In this document: one piece after another, positions 37,397 through 45,459 of the stretch
Layout of the letters: each line of letters opens with the position of its first letter
Numbering within the stretch: the stretch's first letter is position 1
Assembly: GCF_031585635.1 (NCBI RefSeq)
Contig: NZ_CP134196.1
Location: 1,116,001-1,180,000 of the forward strand
Source: Paraburkholderia sp. FT54
Lineage (GTDB): Bacteria; Pseudomonadota; Gammaproteobacteria; Burkholderiales; Burkholderiaceae
Reading direction: 5' to 3'
Length of the DNA: 64,000 nucleotides
Position numbers and translations under genes: made by a program
The notes under the pieces: generated by a model
Databases searched by the model: none
Told to the model about the DNA's origin: nothing
Seen by the model: only the letters and a program-made list of their open reading frames with translations

Positions 37397-39259
37397 ATGA
37401 GATCGTCAGGCCTCAGGGTGCGCAGATTCAGATCGGCGGCTCAGGAACGCGCGTTCCGGATGGACTACGCGCGGCGCTTCTTCGGGCAGCGGAGGCTCGC
37501 CATCGCAATCTTCACCGGATTGTGGGTCGTGTTTTCCATCCACGACGTCGGGCGGTTAGCCGTACTCGATCCATCCCATCTGCATCACAAAGAACTCCTT
37601 CTCCTGAGAATCGCCGGGACGATCGGCATGGCCGTGCCCGTGCTGTTGTGGAGCCCACGCGCGCTTGACGAGCGCTGGGCCGTCGGGTTGCTCAGCGTCT
37701 GGACGATCTGTTGCTGGTTCGCGGTCCTGAGAATGGTACAGATCTATCCGGGCGACCTGGCTTGGCGGGAAGCTTATCCGATCCTGACGTTTGCCCTTTT
37801 CATGATATTCATGGCCTTCCGGCTTCGGGTGATCACGGCCGCGTGGCTGATCGGACTATGCGTCGTCAGTTACCTGATCATGCTCTATCTCAAGCCCAGT
37901 GGCCAGAGCGTCGACATGCGCGTGGAGTCGGTGATTGCGCACGCCACGATGGTGCCGATGATGTATATCGTCGGCGTGTTGCTTAGCATCCCGCTGGAAC
38001 GTGCCGCGAGGCGCGAATTCATTTACCGGCGCACCTTGCGCGCGGCCAAGGCTCGCGTCGAAGCGGCCTCGCGCGCGGTCAACGAGCAGAACAGACGCAT
38101 GCAGGAACTCGTCAGGGAGAAAGAGCGATTCTTTTCATCGGCGTATCACGACATTCAGCAGCCTCTCGCCGCAATCAACCTTTTCATTCGAAGCGCCCGG
38201 ACGAGGATCAGGGACGGATACGCGGTGGATCGCGAGCTCGACGTCATCGAGGAGACCGCTTCCGACATCCTCGACATGTTCAAGGATATTCAGGACTACA
38301 GCGAGCTGGGCTCATATGTTCCCCGTGTCGTACCGGTCGATACCCACGCGCTATTGACCGAGGTCTTCGAGCAATACCGTGAGACGGCCCGGTTGCGTGG
38401 CATCGATCTAAGAATCGCGGGGCGGCGAAGGTACCCGCCGTCCATCGAGACCGACCGATCACTCTTCAAGCGGTCCGTAACCAATCTCGTATCGAACGCG
38501 ATCAAGAACACGTCGTCGGGCGGCGTTGTGCTTGGCTGGGTGCAACTGAACGAGCGGCTGCGCGTCGATGTATGGGATACCGGCATCGGTATTGCGCCCG
38601 CCCATCGGGACGCGATCTTCTCCGAGTACTATCAGATCAACAATCCGGGCCGCGACCGTTCCAAAGGGCTGGGACTGGGGCTGTCGATCGTGCATCGTGC
38701 GATCCATATTCTGCCGGGACACGGCATGAGTTTCGCCTCCGTGGAAGGGCGCGGATCGCGCTTTTCCCTTTACGCGACGGTTTCGGCATCAACCCCGACC
38801 GTCGGGGCAAATGCTCAGGATGGCGATGTGTACATGCCCGATCTCACTGGCACGTTCATGCTCCTGTGCGACGATGAACCTACCGTCCTCGAAGGCATGA
38901 GGCGTCTTCTCTCAAGCGCGGGCGCGCTCGTGCACGCCGCCGAGTCGATGGCTGGATTCGAAGCCATCCTTGCCGATGACAGCCGTATTCCCGATCTCAT
39001 CGTCGCCGATATCCGTCTGCGCGATGGAGCCACTGGCAAGGAGGTTGCCAGTCGGATCAGGCGTCATTTCGCGTGGGCGGGCGTTATTCCCGTCGCGTTT
39101 ATCACCGGCGAACTGCTGTCCGGTCACATCCTTCGCGACTTCCCCGAACCGTTCGTGCTATTGCGCAAGTCTTCCGCTCCCAAAGACCTGCTGGCGGAAA
39201 TCAGCCGCTACGTGACCGCTCAGCGGAAGATGAATCTCCATCTCGCGAACGATCAGTGA
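37397..39259 (+). CDS. hybrid sensor histidine kinase with C-terminal receiver
   Basis: 620 residues. About six membrane helices lie between residues 30 and 200, with a short cytoplasmic coiled coil after them (LRAAKARVEAASRAVNEQNR). His251 in SSAYHDIQQPLAAINLF is the phosphorylation site. The ATPase has N box NLVSNAIKNT, G1 DTGIGI and G2 GLGLGLSIV. The receiver at about residues 490-610 has DDE, Asp538 in LIVADIRL, Thr in FITGE and Lys in LLRKS. No response regulator lies next to it, so the output partner is unknown. Confidence 0.92.
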   Translation: MRSSGLRVRRFRSAAQERAFRMDYARRFFGQRRLAIAIFTGLWVVFSIHDVGRLAVLDPSHLHHKELLLLRIAGTIGMAVPVLLWSPRALDERWAVGLLSVWTICCWFAVLRMVQIYPGDLAWREAYPILTFALFMIFMAFRLRVITAAWLIGLCVVSYLIMLYLKPSGQSVDMRVESVIAHATMVPMMYIVGVLLSIPLERAARREFIYRRTLRAAKARVEAASRAVNEQNRRMQELVREKERFFSSAYHDIQQPLAAINLFIRSARTRIRDGYAVDRELDVIEETASDILDMFKDIQDYSELGSYVPRVVPVDTHALLTEVFEQYRETARLRGIDLRIAGRRRYPPSIETDRSLFKRSVTNLVSNAIKNTSSGGVVLGWVQLNERLRVDVWDTGIGIAPAHRDAIFSEYYQINNPGRDRSKGLGLGLSIVHRAIHILPGHGMSFASVEGRGSRFSLYATVSASTPTVGANAQDGDVYMPDLTGTFMLLCDDEPTVLEGMRRLLSSAGALVHAAESMAGFEAILADDSRIPDLIVADIRLRDGATGKEVASRIRRHFAWAGVIPVAFITGELLSGHILRDFPEPFVLLRKSSAPKDLLAEISRYVTAQRKMNLHLANDQ

Positions 39260-39279
39260 CTGAAAGCGTCCCGAGCGCA

Positions 39280-39468
39280 ATGAGTATCCGGCAGGTCATC
39301 AGAATCGGGCGATCACAGTGCATACATCTTTCGCCGACGATTGCTGCCCGCCGCCTACGTATGTGCGTTGCGACGGCGTTTCGCCTGACCAAGAATGAAT
39401 ATGACAGCAACGCTGAGGGGGCATTCGTCGAATGTACCCCGGAGCGGTTGGTCGTCGTGATGAGCTGA
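39280..39468 (+). CDS. small AbrB/MazE-like protein, 62 residues
   Basis: The ATG at 39280 begins MSIRQVIRIGRSQCIHLSPT, then IAARRLRMCVATAFRLT and ends VECTPERLVVVMS. The pattern (strand, IG-S-x-x-I-x-L-x2, short helix, G/A-x-x-F-x-L, then a Val-rich strand) is that of swapped-hairpin AbrB/MazE antitoxin DNA-binding domains. It starts 20 bases after the histidine kinase stop and may be co-transcribed. No toxin-like gene follows. The ribosome site is weak and the short length limits confidence. Confidence 0.45.
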   Translation: MSIRQVIRIGRSQCIHLSPTIAARRLRMCVATAFRLTKNEYDSNAEGAFVECTPERLVVVMS

Positions 39469-39687
39469 ACCGGCCTTGGCTCGTGCGAAGACTGCTGTAC
39501 GTCGGCATGAAGTGAACAGACTGAGTGCTTTAACTCCAAACGAGCTCTCTCAAGAAACCTTATCAATGGATTACCACCTGGATTGCGGCTCGTGCGCGAC
39601 ACGCTCGATGCGCATGGCTTTCGAGCGCAGGACACGCGAATAACGAATCGCATGAATGGAAAACTCAACGTAGATAAAGGAACCAAC

Positions 39688-39936
39688 ATGAAATCACCAC
39701 TGATAGTCGCATCCGCTGTCGTGTTGTTTGTCATGACCGGTGTTGCGCATTCGCAAGGCACACCGCAAGACTCTCAACCCGCCCCGCAAGAAAACGCCGC
39801 AACACAGGCCTCTGACCCGGGTGCGGGGATGGAAGCATACGGCGGTACGCCCGACACACGGGTACAAGGCGGTGCAAAACATGCCAGACCGTGCCGGATG
39901 GATCCGCAATGCAACGTTTTTTTCGGCGGCAGCTAA
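39688..39936 (+). CDS. small exported protein, two-cysteine C-terminus (paralogue A)
   Basis: The ATG at 39688 follows AAAGGAACC. 82 residues: a signal peptide MKSPLIVASAVVLFVMTGVA cut near AHS|QG, then a Gln/Pro-rich spacer and a C-terminus PCRMDPQCNVFFGGS with a C-x5-C pair. It shares the tail pattern, length and layout with the gene at 40092. No known family is recognised. It is likely periplasmic or secreted. Confidence 0.6.
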   Translation: MKSPLIVASAVVLFVMTGVAHSQGTPQDSQPAPQENAATQASDPGAGMEAYGGTPDTRVQGGAKHARPCRMDPQCNVFFGGS

Positions 39937-40091
39937 CAAAGCTCGCGCGCTGTCAGATCTCGCGCCAATTAAGCCTTCGCGGGACCGCTCACTTAAACCG
40001 GCGTCTCGGCCGCGCGCTTGTGGGCATTTTTTTCCCCGGCCGCAAGTTCGGCGTCGCTAACGCAACCCGTTGATGACGAAAAGGTGAAGAA

Positions 40092-40361
40092 ATGAAAGTG
40101 CAACCCTCAGCCGTAACCGTCGTGCTATTCCTGCTCACCGCGGCCGGCGCTGCCGACTCTCAGGAAATGCAACCGTCGGACGTCGCTAGCCACTCATCCA
40201 GTCAGCAGCCAATAAATTCATCGCAGCGGGCGATGCCGATGGACGGCGGCAGTACTTGGGACTATGGAGCCCAACCGGGCGGACGCAATGGTTTCGGCAA
40301 AACCCGAGACGGTCAACCGTGCGTAACGGGCCTGTCGTGCGACATCTATCAGGGTAGTTAA
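40092..40361 (+). CDS. small exported protein, two-cysteine C-terminus (paralogue B)
   Basis: 89 residues with a signal peptide (MKVQPSAVTVVLFLLTAAGA, cut near ADS|QE), a Ser/Gln-rich spacer, and a tail GQPCVTGLSCDIYQGS with C-x5-C and a terminal Gly-Ser. The same design occurs 156 bases upstream at 39688-39936, so the two form a tandem pair. A ribosome site (GGTGAAGAA) precedes the ATG. Function unknown. Confidence 0.6.
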   Translation: MKVQPSAVTVVLFLLTAAGAADSQEMQPSDVASHSSSQQPINSSQRAMPMDGGSTWDYGAQPGGRNGFGKTRDGQPCVTGLSCDIYQGS

Positions 40362-40732
40362 CCTTGGTGTTGTGTCGCGATATGCCAACTCGCAAACCGA
40401 AACGACCGATACGATCGACAAAACAGATGCTCAATGGGGTCGAGAGTGCGAGGGCACTGTTCGTGGAAGCTGCCATCCGACTGCTCGACACCACCATAAG
40501 CAGCAATGCGCGACCCGGCTCACGTAGAACGGAGCCCGCTCCAACATCAACTATCGCCGATGAACGGGCGCCGGCTCCCGGATCAAGAGGATCACTTGCG
40601 GAATGGACCTTCGCTCTGAATGGCTACGCGACGCGTTGGACAACGGCGCCTTCAAGGTCGGGTCCCGAACTACGTGAGCGACAACGGCCTCATGTGGGTG
40701 AAACAGTCCGGGTGGACGTACCAACGACCCGC
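40362..40732. other. intergenic, 371 bases
   Basis: No gene with coding character. A 145-codon plus-strand frame from 40364 is Arg/Thr-rich, overlaps the opposite flavoprotein gene and resembles nothing. It may contain an old gene fragment, but I could not identify one. Confidence 0.35.
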
Positions 40733-41596
40733 TCAATCGTCGAGCGTTTCGTGCACCGCTTCGGCACCCTGTTTCCAGTAGCTGGCCGCGCGAATGCGTG
40801 ATTTGTCGACGCCGCGTTCCGTGCACAGGTGATAGCGCATCGCGCGCATCGTCGCGGATTCGCCGGCTGCCCATACGTAGCCTTCGCCATCTTTGGGGAG
40901 GTAAGTATCGCGAACCGCCTGCAGCAAAGCCTCGCCGCGCACGCCTACTTCGCTGCGATAGCACCAGACGAGATGCAATTCGGCCTGCGTCGTGAATTCG
41001 ATCCGCGCCGACGGATCGGCCACTTCGACCACTGCCGCGACGCGCGTGCCGGCCGGCAGTTCTTCGAGACGCCGGGCGATGGCGGGCAACGCGGTATCGT
41101 CGCCGATCAGCAGATGCCAGTCGAAGCCTTTGGGTATCACGAGCGAACCGCGCGGGCCGCCAATACCGAGATACTGGCCCACCTTGGCTTGCGCCGCCCA
41201 CGCCGCCGCGGGGCCTGCTTCGTGCATTGCAAACTCGATGTCGAGTTCGCGCGCCTCGGGATCGAAGCGGCGCGGCGTGAAATCGCGTGCGACCGGACGC
41301 GGCCGGCCGGCGGGAAACACCGGACCGTCGGGGCCCGCTTCAGGCAGCACTGGCTTGTCCGCGCCGGGTTCGGGGAAGAACACCTTGATGTGGTCGTCGA
41401 ACGAAGCGGAGACGAAGTCGTGCAGATCTTCGCCCGTGAACGTGACGCGGATCAGATGCGGGGTCAGCGCGCGCACCTGCTTGACTTGCAGCAGGCGGAA
41501 CTTGAGCGGATGTCGCACGCGGTGGACTGCCAGGTCGGCACGATCGGCGGCCTGGTTCGTGGCTTGATTGGCGGCGTTTTGGTCTTTCGTCAGCAT
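40733..41596 (-). CDS. siderophore-interacting FAD protein, YqjH/ViuB-like ferric reductase
   Basis: 287 residues. The N-terminal FAD domain has RALTPHLIRVTFTGEDLHDF, then SFDDHIKVFFPEP and the diagnostic ARDFTPRRFDPEARELDIEF. The C-terminal NAD(P)-binding domain has GFDWHLLIGDDTALPAIARR and VWAAGESATMRAMRYHLCTE. These enzymes reduce ferric-siderophores in the cytosol using NADPH. A long acidic, Pro-rich insert lies between residues 75 and 100. It is downstream of a YqjI-like regulator, paralleling yqjH/yqjI in E. coli, though there the two are divergent. Confidence 0.9.
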   Translation of the reverse strand: MLTKDQNAANQATNQAADRADLAVHRVRHPLKFRLLQVKQVRALTPHLIRVTFTGEDLHDFVSASFDDHIKVFFPEPGADKPVLPEAGPDGPVFPAGRPRPVARDFTPRRFDPEARELDIEFAMHEAGPAAAWAAQAKVGQYLGIGGPRGSLVIPKGFDWHLLIGDDTALPAIARRLEELPAGTRVAAVVEVADPSARIEFTTQAELHLVWCYRSEVGVRGEALLQAVRDTYLPKDGEGYVWAAGESATMRAMRYHLCTERGVDKSRIRAASYWKQGAEAVHETLDD

Positions 41597-41827
41597 AAGA
41601 GTGCTCCTATCGACCCGAGTCGGCGCTTTAGCTGTCGACCGGAGTTTGCGTGTCGACCCGAGTTGGCGCCTTGGCGCTTACTCGGTCCCATGACGCATTA
41701 CTCGGGTCCCATGCAAAGTACTTACTCTGGTCGCGTGCAACATGGTTGCGGTTGTTCGATGGACGGGCATTTGCGCGCAAGAGGCGCTCCCGGTTTGCGT
41801 TGGCGCGCGGGGCGCGGGCGGCGTGAC
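41597..41827 (-). repeat. imperfect direct repeats between regulator and reductase genes
   Basis: Between 41605 and 41740 the minus strand repeats a degenerate unit of about 20-25 bases with cores GGGACCCGAGTAA, GGGACCGAGTAA, GCGACCAGAGTAA and the variant CAACTCGGGTCGACA, CTCCGGTCGACA, GACTCGGGTCGATA. At least six core copies in two orientations are visible. They sit in the intercistronic gap of the yqjI/yqjH-like pair. Whether they form RNA hairpins or bind protein is unknown. Confidence 0.55.
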
Positions 41828-42745
41828 TCAAGGAGTCGTTTCGCCGCCGTTGCCGTTTTCGCTGCTGTCCGGTTTGACCTGGCTTTCGATTTCTTTGGCC
41901 GCGCGCATCAGAATCTCAGCGATGCGGCGCTGTTCCGCCGCCGGCGCGTTGTCACGGCGCAGCAGCGCGTGCTTTAGCGCGCGGCGCGCTTCGTTCAGTT
42001 CGGGCAGCCAGCCGCCTTCGCTGATGTCGGCCGGCTCTTCGCCGGCAAACGCGCGGCGCACCGAATCCATCTTGCGGGCGATATGGCTCAGCTTGGCCAG
42101 CATCAGTTCGACCCGCTCGCGGTTGGAGGCCAAATAGTCGCGGCCCGTTTCCGACAGTTCGTAGCGCTTGCGGTTGCCCTCGATCTGCACGCTCACGTAG
42201 CCGAGTTCTTCCAGATATGTCAGTGCGGGATAGACCATGCCCGGGCTCGGGCTGTAGAAGCCGTTCGAACGCGTTTCGAGCGCCTTGATCAGCTCGTAGC
42301 CGTGGCTCGGCTGCGTGCCGATCATCGACAGGAGCAGCAGTTGCAGATCGTCGGAGCTGAATTTGCGGCCGCGCGGAAAACCGTCGCCGTCGCCGCCGAA
42401 GCCGCCCGGGCCGCCGCCGAAGCGGCCGCCACGTCCACCGCCGCGATGCTCGTGATGACGGCCGATGGCGTGCCACAGCGCGTGCAGCGAGAAGCGGTCG
42501 AAGCCGTGATGGCCCTGGTCGCGCGCGTCGCTGCGGAATGCGTTGCGGTCGCTGTGGCCGGGTTCACCGCCATGGCGTTCGAAGCCGTCACCGCGCGCTG
42601 CGCCGTTGCGCTCGCCACGATAGTCGGGATAGACGTGATGGCGGGCGAAGGCATGCCAGAACGCATGCAACGCCCCGCGTTCGTGGCCGGTGTAGAAACT
42701 GTCGTCCGCCATGCGCGGACGGGAAAAACGGTGATGATGACGCAT
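41828..42745 (-). CDS. PadR-family regulator with His/Gly-rich N-terminus, YqjI-like
   Basis: 305 residues. The first about 115 residues are His-, Asp- and Gly-rich (HHHRF, FARHHVY, ALWHAIGRHHEHRG, GGGRGGRFGGGPGG), a likely metal-binding extension. The PadR winged HTH follows at 130-210 (DLQLLLLSMIGTQPSHGYEL, GMVYPALTYLEELGYVSVQ) and then a helical dimer domain. E. coli YqjI has the same His-rich N-terminus plus PadR body, is inactivated by nickel, and represses yqjH and itself. The adjacent ferric reductase and palindromic sites support an equivalent circuit here. Confidence 0.88.
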   Translation of the reverse strand: MRHHHRFSRPRMADDSFYTGHERGALHAFWHAFARHHVYPDYRGERNGAARGDGFERHGGEPGHSDRNAFRSDARDQGHHGFDRFSLHALWHAIGRHHEHRGGGRGGRFGGGPGGFGGDGDGFPRGRKFSSDDLQLLLLSMIGTQPSHGYELIKALETRSNGFYSPSPGMVYPALTYLEELGYVSVQIEGNRKRYELSETGRDYLASNRERVELMLAKLSHIARKMDSVRRAFAGEEPADISEGGWLPELNEARRALKHALLRRDNAPAAEQRRIAEILMRAAKEIESQVKPDSSENGNGGETTP

Positions 42746-42765
42746 CTCGGGTACTCCCGTTTGTG

Positions 42766-42799
42766 TCTTAAGATGTGTCTTAAGATATATATCTTAAGA
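42766..42799. promoter_or_regulatory. three-half-site PadR/YqjI operator
   Basis: TCTTAAGA occurs three times: 42766-42773, 42778-42785 and 42792-42799. The last two form a perfect 22-bp palindrome, TCTTAAGATA-TA-TATCTTAAGA, at 42778-42799. The site is 21-54 bases upstream of the PadR start, so autoregulation is expected. No other copy was noticed upstream of the reductase gene. Confidence 0.8.
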
Positions 42800-43161
42800 T
42801 GGTTTGTCAAATTTGTTTTCTTTGATGGTTGTCCCGAGCGACGCTATTTCGTGCCAAATAGTCATTAATAAAATGACATTCATGCCTTAGTGGACCCGCG
42901 TTCACGCGCAGAGGGTGAGGTAGGTGCCAGTAGGGGTGTGATAAGAGCCCAGTTATGAACGAAGGAGCATCAGGCTCTCACGAATTTATGCCGGTCCGAC
43001 TTTGTAATATTGGCGAAACTGAAAACGAAAGGTATGGGACGCATTTAGCCGAGTCCAATTGCCGATAAAAAAGTTTGCACTGTGATCCCGGTATTGGCGG
43101 CGAACTGTTACCCCGCTCAAATCAGCACATCTGCTACATTCGGCCAGGCTTATTAGCTGAG
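42800..43161. other. AT-rich intergenic region, possible small RNA
   Basis: No protein gene is seen between the regulator and the porin. The DNA is markedly AT-rich for this window, with possible promoter patches near 43058-43075, and it ends at an intrinsic terminator (43162-43189). A plus-strand small RNA of 60-150 nt would fit, but there is no direct proof. Confidence 0.35.
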
Positions 43162-43189
43162 GGCGCATGAGCGGCACGCGCCTTTTTTT
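43162..43189 (+). terminator. intrinsic terminator upstream of porin
   Basis: GGCGC (43162-43166) and GCGCC (43178-43182) arms close an 11-base loop, followed by seven T (43183-43189). No plus-strand gene precedes it for more than a kilobase, so it ends either a small RNA or an attenuated porin leader. Confidence 0.65.
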
Positions 43190-43192
43190 GTT

Positions 43193-43226
43193 GTTATCGC
43201 TATATAAAACAATATATAGCGACAAC
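43193..43226 (+). promoter_or_regulatory. 14-bp inverted repeat in porin leader
   Basis: GTTATCGCTATATA (43193-43206) and TATATAGCGACAAC (43213-43226) pair with a single G:T-type mismatch around loop AAACAA. It is 22 bases before the porin ATG and directly after the terminator. It could be a translation-controlling hairpin or a repressor operator. Confidence 0.55.
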
Positions 43227-43247
43227 CGGTTATGCATCGAACTCCGA

Positions 43248-44432
43248 ATGTTGAAAGAAAAAGTAATTAAACTGTCTTTTTCGGCGACTGTCTTATTTCT
43301 TTGGGCGGGAGCCAGTTATGCACAAAGCAGCGTGACGCTTTACGGCATCATCGATACTGCGGTCATTTATGGGAATAATGAGGGCACCGGGAAACCAGGC
43401 GTGGGCCACAGCGGTATTGAGATGAATAGCGGTGGTATCAGCGGGTCGCGATTTGGCTTTCGCGGAACGGAGGATCTTGGCGGTGGACTCGCCGCTATTT
43501 TCGATCTCGAGGACGGCTTTTCCAGTGCCAATGGCAAGCTCAGCAATACGGGCGACATCTTCGGGCGGCAGGCCTATGTCGGCTTGCGTTCGACACAGTA
43601 TGGGACCGTCACCGTCGGGCGGCGCTACGCTTTCATGTCCGAATGGGTGTCGCCGTTGAGCGCCGAGGGGATCGGATGGGGCGGTAACCTTGCCGATCAT
43701 CCGTTCGACAACGACGATATGATTCGGCATCAGAGCGTCAACAACTCGATAAGATTCGACAGCGTCAATTACAGTGGTTTGCAGGCGGGAGGCATGTACG
43801 GTTTCTCGAACGAAGCAGGCCAATTCTCCAACAATCGGGTCTATAGCTTTGGTACCAGGTACGCGAATGGCCCGGTGTCGTTGGCGGCTGCATACGAGCA
43901 GGTCGACCGGTCCGCCAGCCCTGCCGACCTGAACACGAACGGTGCCGAGAGCATCGACGATTCTGTTATTAACGGCGGTCGGGAACAAATCTGGGGCGTC
44001 GGGGGAGAATACAGTTTTGGGGCCTCGTCTTTGGGCTTCGTATGGACGCATTCGGCCTTTAATAACGTGACCAGCGCGTACGGCGAGGGTGCAGCTTTTC
44101 CCAGCGGCGACGGCAACAATCTTCGGTTCGACAACTTCGAAATCAATGGCCGCTACTTTGTGACCCATGCCTTGAGTCTTGCGGCGGCATACACGCTGAC
44201 CGATGGACATTTCGATTCAGGCGCCGCGCATGTCAGTCCAAAATGGCACGAGGCTATCGCCCAGGCCGACTATTCCTTGGGCCAACACACCGATGTCTAT
44301 CTGGAAGGCCTCTATCAGGTAGTCACAGGGGGTGATGGCATGGCGCTATTTAACGCGTCGATGTTCAACGTCCCGCCGTCTGCAAACAACCGGCAGTTGT
44401 TGTTCGTCATGGGGATGCGGCATCGATTCTGA
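43248..44432 (+). CDS. outer-membrane porin (Gram-negative porin, OmpC-like Burkholderia type)
   Basis: The ATG at 43248 starts MLKEKVIKLSFSATVLFLWA with a signal peptide ending ASYA|QS, giving 394 residues. The mature start QSSVTLYGIIDTAVIYG is the first porin strand. Further signatures are SGSRFGFRGTEDLGGGLAAI, GRQAYVGLRSTQYGTVTVGR, and the final strand RQLLFVMGMRHRF with terminal Phe, required for outer-membrane insertion. A trimeric 16-stranded general-diffusion porin. Upstream leader structures suggest post-transcriptional control. Confidence 0.93.
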   Translation: MLKEKVIKLSFSATVLFLWAGASYAQSSVTLYGIIDTAVIYGNNEGTGKPGVGHSGIEMNSGGISGSRFGFRGTEDLGGGLAAIFDLEDGFSSANGKLSNTGDIFGRQAYVGLRSTQYGTVTVGRRYAFMSEWVSPLSAEGIGWGGNLADHPFDNDDMIRHQSVNNSIRFDSVNYSGLQAGGMYGFSNEAGQFSNNRVYSFGTRYANGPVSLAAAYEQVDRSASPADLNTNGAESIDDSVINGGREQIWGVGGEYSFGASSLGFVWTHSAFNNVTSAYGEGAAFPSGDGNNLRFDNFEINGRYFVTHALSLAAAYTLTDGHFDSGAAHVSPKWHEAIAQADYSLGQHTDVYLEGLYQVVTGGDGMALFNASMFNVPPSANNRQLLFVMGMRHRF

Positions 44433-44648
44433 CGGCAAGACGGCGCTGCGGTCTCTGCTTGCGCCGGCTTCACTGCCCGGCTGAACTCGATCGTGGCAGC
44501 CGCGATTCTATCGGCAAGCCGGAGCGAATTGTTGCCGCCGTACATCGCGGTGCGTCGCGACCGGGTGCGCGCGGCGTTCGGCTAGCACCTCTGCCCGGCT
44601 ATGCTAATCTTGCTGCCTTTCAGGCAACAACCGGGCAAAACGGACTCC

Positions 44649-45401
44649 ATGATGGAGACTTTTGATCCAGACGGCGTCGAGCAACCGGTCTTCGTGATCG
44701 GTGAGCGATACGAGGCGCTTGACGAACCGTTGCGCGCCTACCGTCGCGCGCGGCTGATTCACGTGAGCGTCGGCGTGTTAATCGTGCGCACCGAGACCGA
44801 GCGCTGGGTCGTGCCGCCTGGTCACGCGGTCTGGATGCCCGCGGGTGCGCTGCACCGCCTGTCCGCCGCCAGTCCCGTCGAGTTTCTTTCGCTCTATGCC
44901 ACCATGGACGCCGCGCCGCTCCCGCCGCACAGCGGCGCCGTCGTGCCCGACCCCCTGGTGGCAGCGTTGCTGATCACCGCGGCCGATCTGCCGCGCGACC
45001 AACCGTTCGACGAACCAGCCGCGCGTCTCGTGCAGGTGCTGCTGGACCGCCTGCCAGGTCTGCGCACTGCGCCGTTGGGGTTGAACTGGCCGCGCGACCC
45101 GCGTGCCGAACGGATTGCCGATGCGCTGAGCACCAACCCGGCGGACGCCGCGGTACTCGAAGACCTGGCCGCGGCCGCCGGCGTGACGGCGCGCACGGCG
45201 GCGCGCCTGTTCGTCAAGGAAACGGGGCAAACCTTCGGACAGTGGCGGCAGCAACTTCGCCTGCTGGTTGCGCTGGAACACCTCGGCGCCGGCGCGAGCG
45301 TCTCGCAGGTGGCGCTCGAGGTCGGCTATAGCGACGTGTCGTCGTTTATCGCGGTGTTTCGGGAAGCGTTCGGCGACACGCCCGCGCGTTATTTCCGCTG
45401 A
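44649..45401 (+). CDS. AraC-family transcriptional regulator with cupin-like N-domain
   Basis: The two ATGs at 44649 and 44652 follow GGACTCC; 250 residues. The N-terminal cupin (RLIHVSVGVLIVRTETERWV, PPGHAVWMPAGALHRLSAAS) is the ligand-binding fold seen in AraC regulators of efflux and sugar genes. The C-terminal HTHs include LEDLAAAAGVTARTAARLFV and ASVSQVALEVGYSDVSSFIA, ending FREAFGDTPARYF. It is convergent with the MFS exporter gene. Its target may be that exporter, although there is no shared promoter region. Confidence 0.9.
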   Translation: MMETFDPDGVEQPVFVIGERYEALDEPLRAYRRARLIHVSVGVLIVRTETERWVVPPGHAVWMPAGALHRLSAASPVEFLSLYATMDAAPLPPHSGAVVPDPLVAALLITAADLPRDQPFDEPAARLVQVLLDRLPGLRTAPLGLNWPRDPRAERIADALSTNPADAAVLEDLAAAAGVTARTAARLFVKETGQTFGQWRQQLRLLVALEHLGAGASVSQVALEVGYSDVSSFIAVFREAFGDTPARYFR

Positions 45402-45459
45402 CGCGGCGTCGTCGCCATCGCTATTGTCATGCTGCTGGCGTTCGCGCAAACCCTCGCGC

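Noticed and set aside
40364..40801. 145-codon frame after the paired small peptides
   Set aside because: It overlaps the flavoprotein gene end, is compositionally unlike protein, and lacks a ribosome site.
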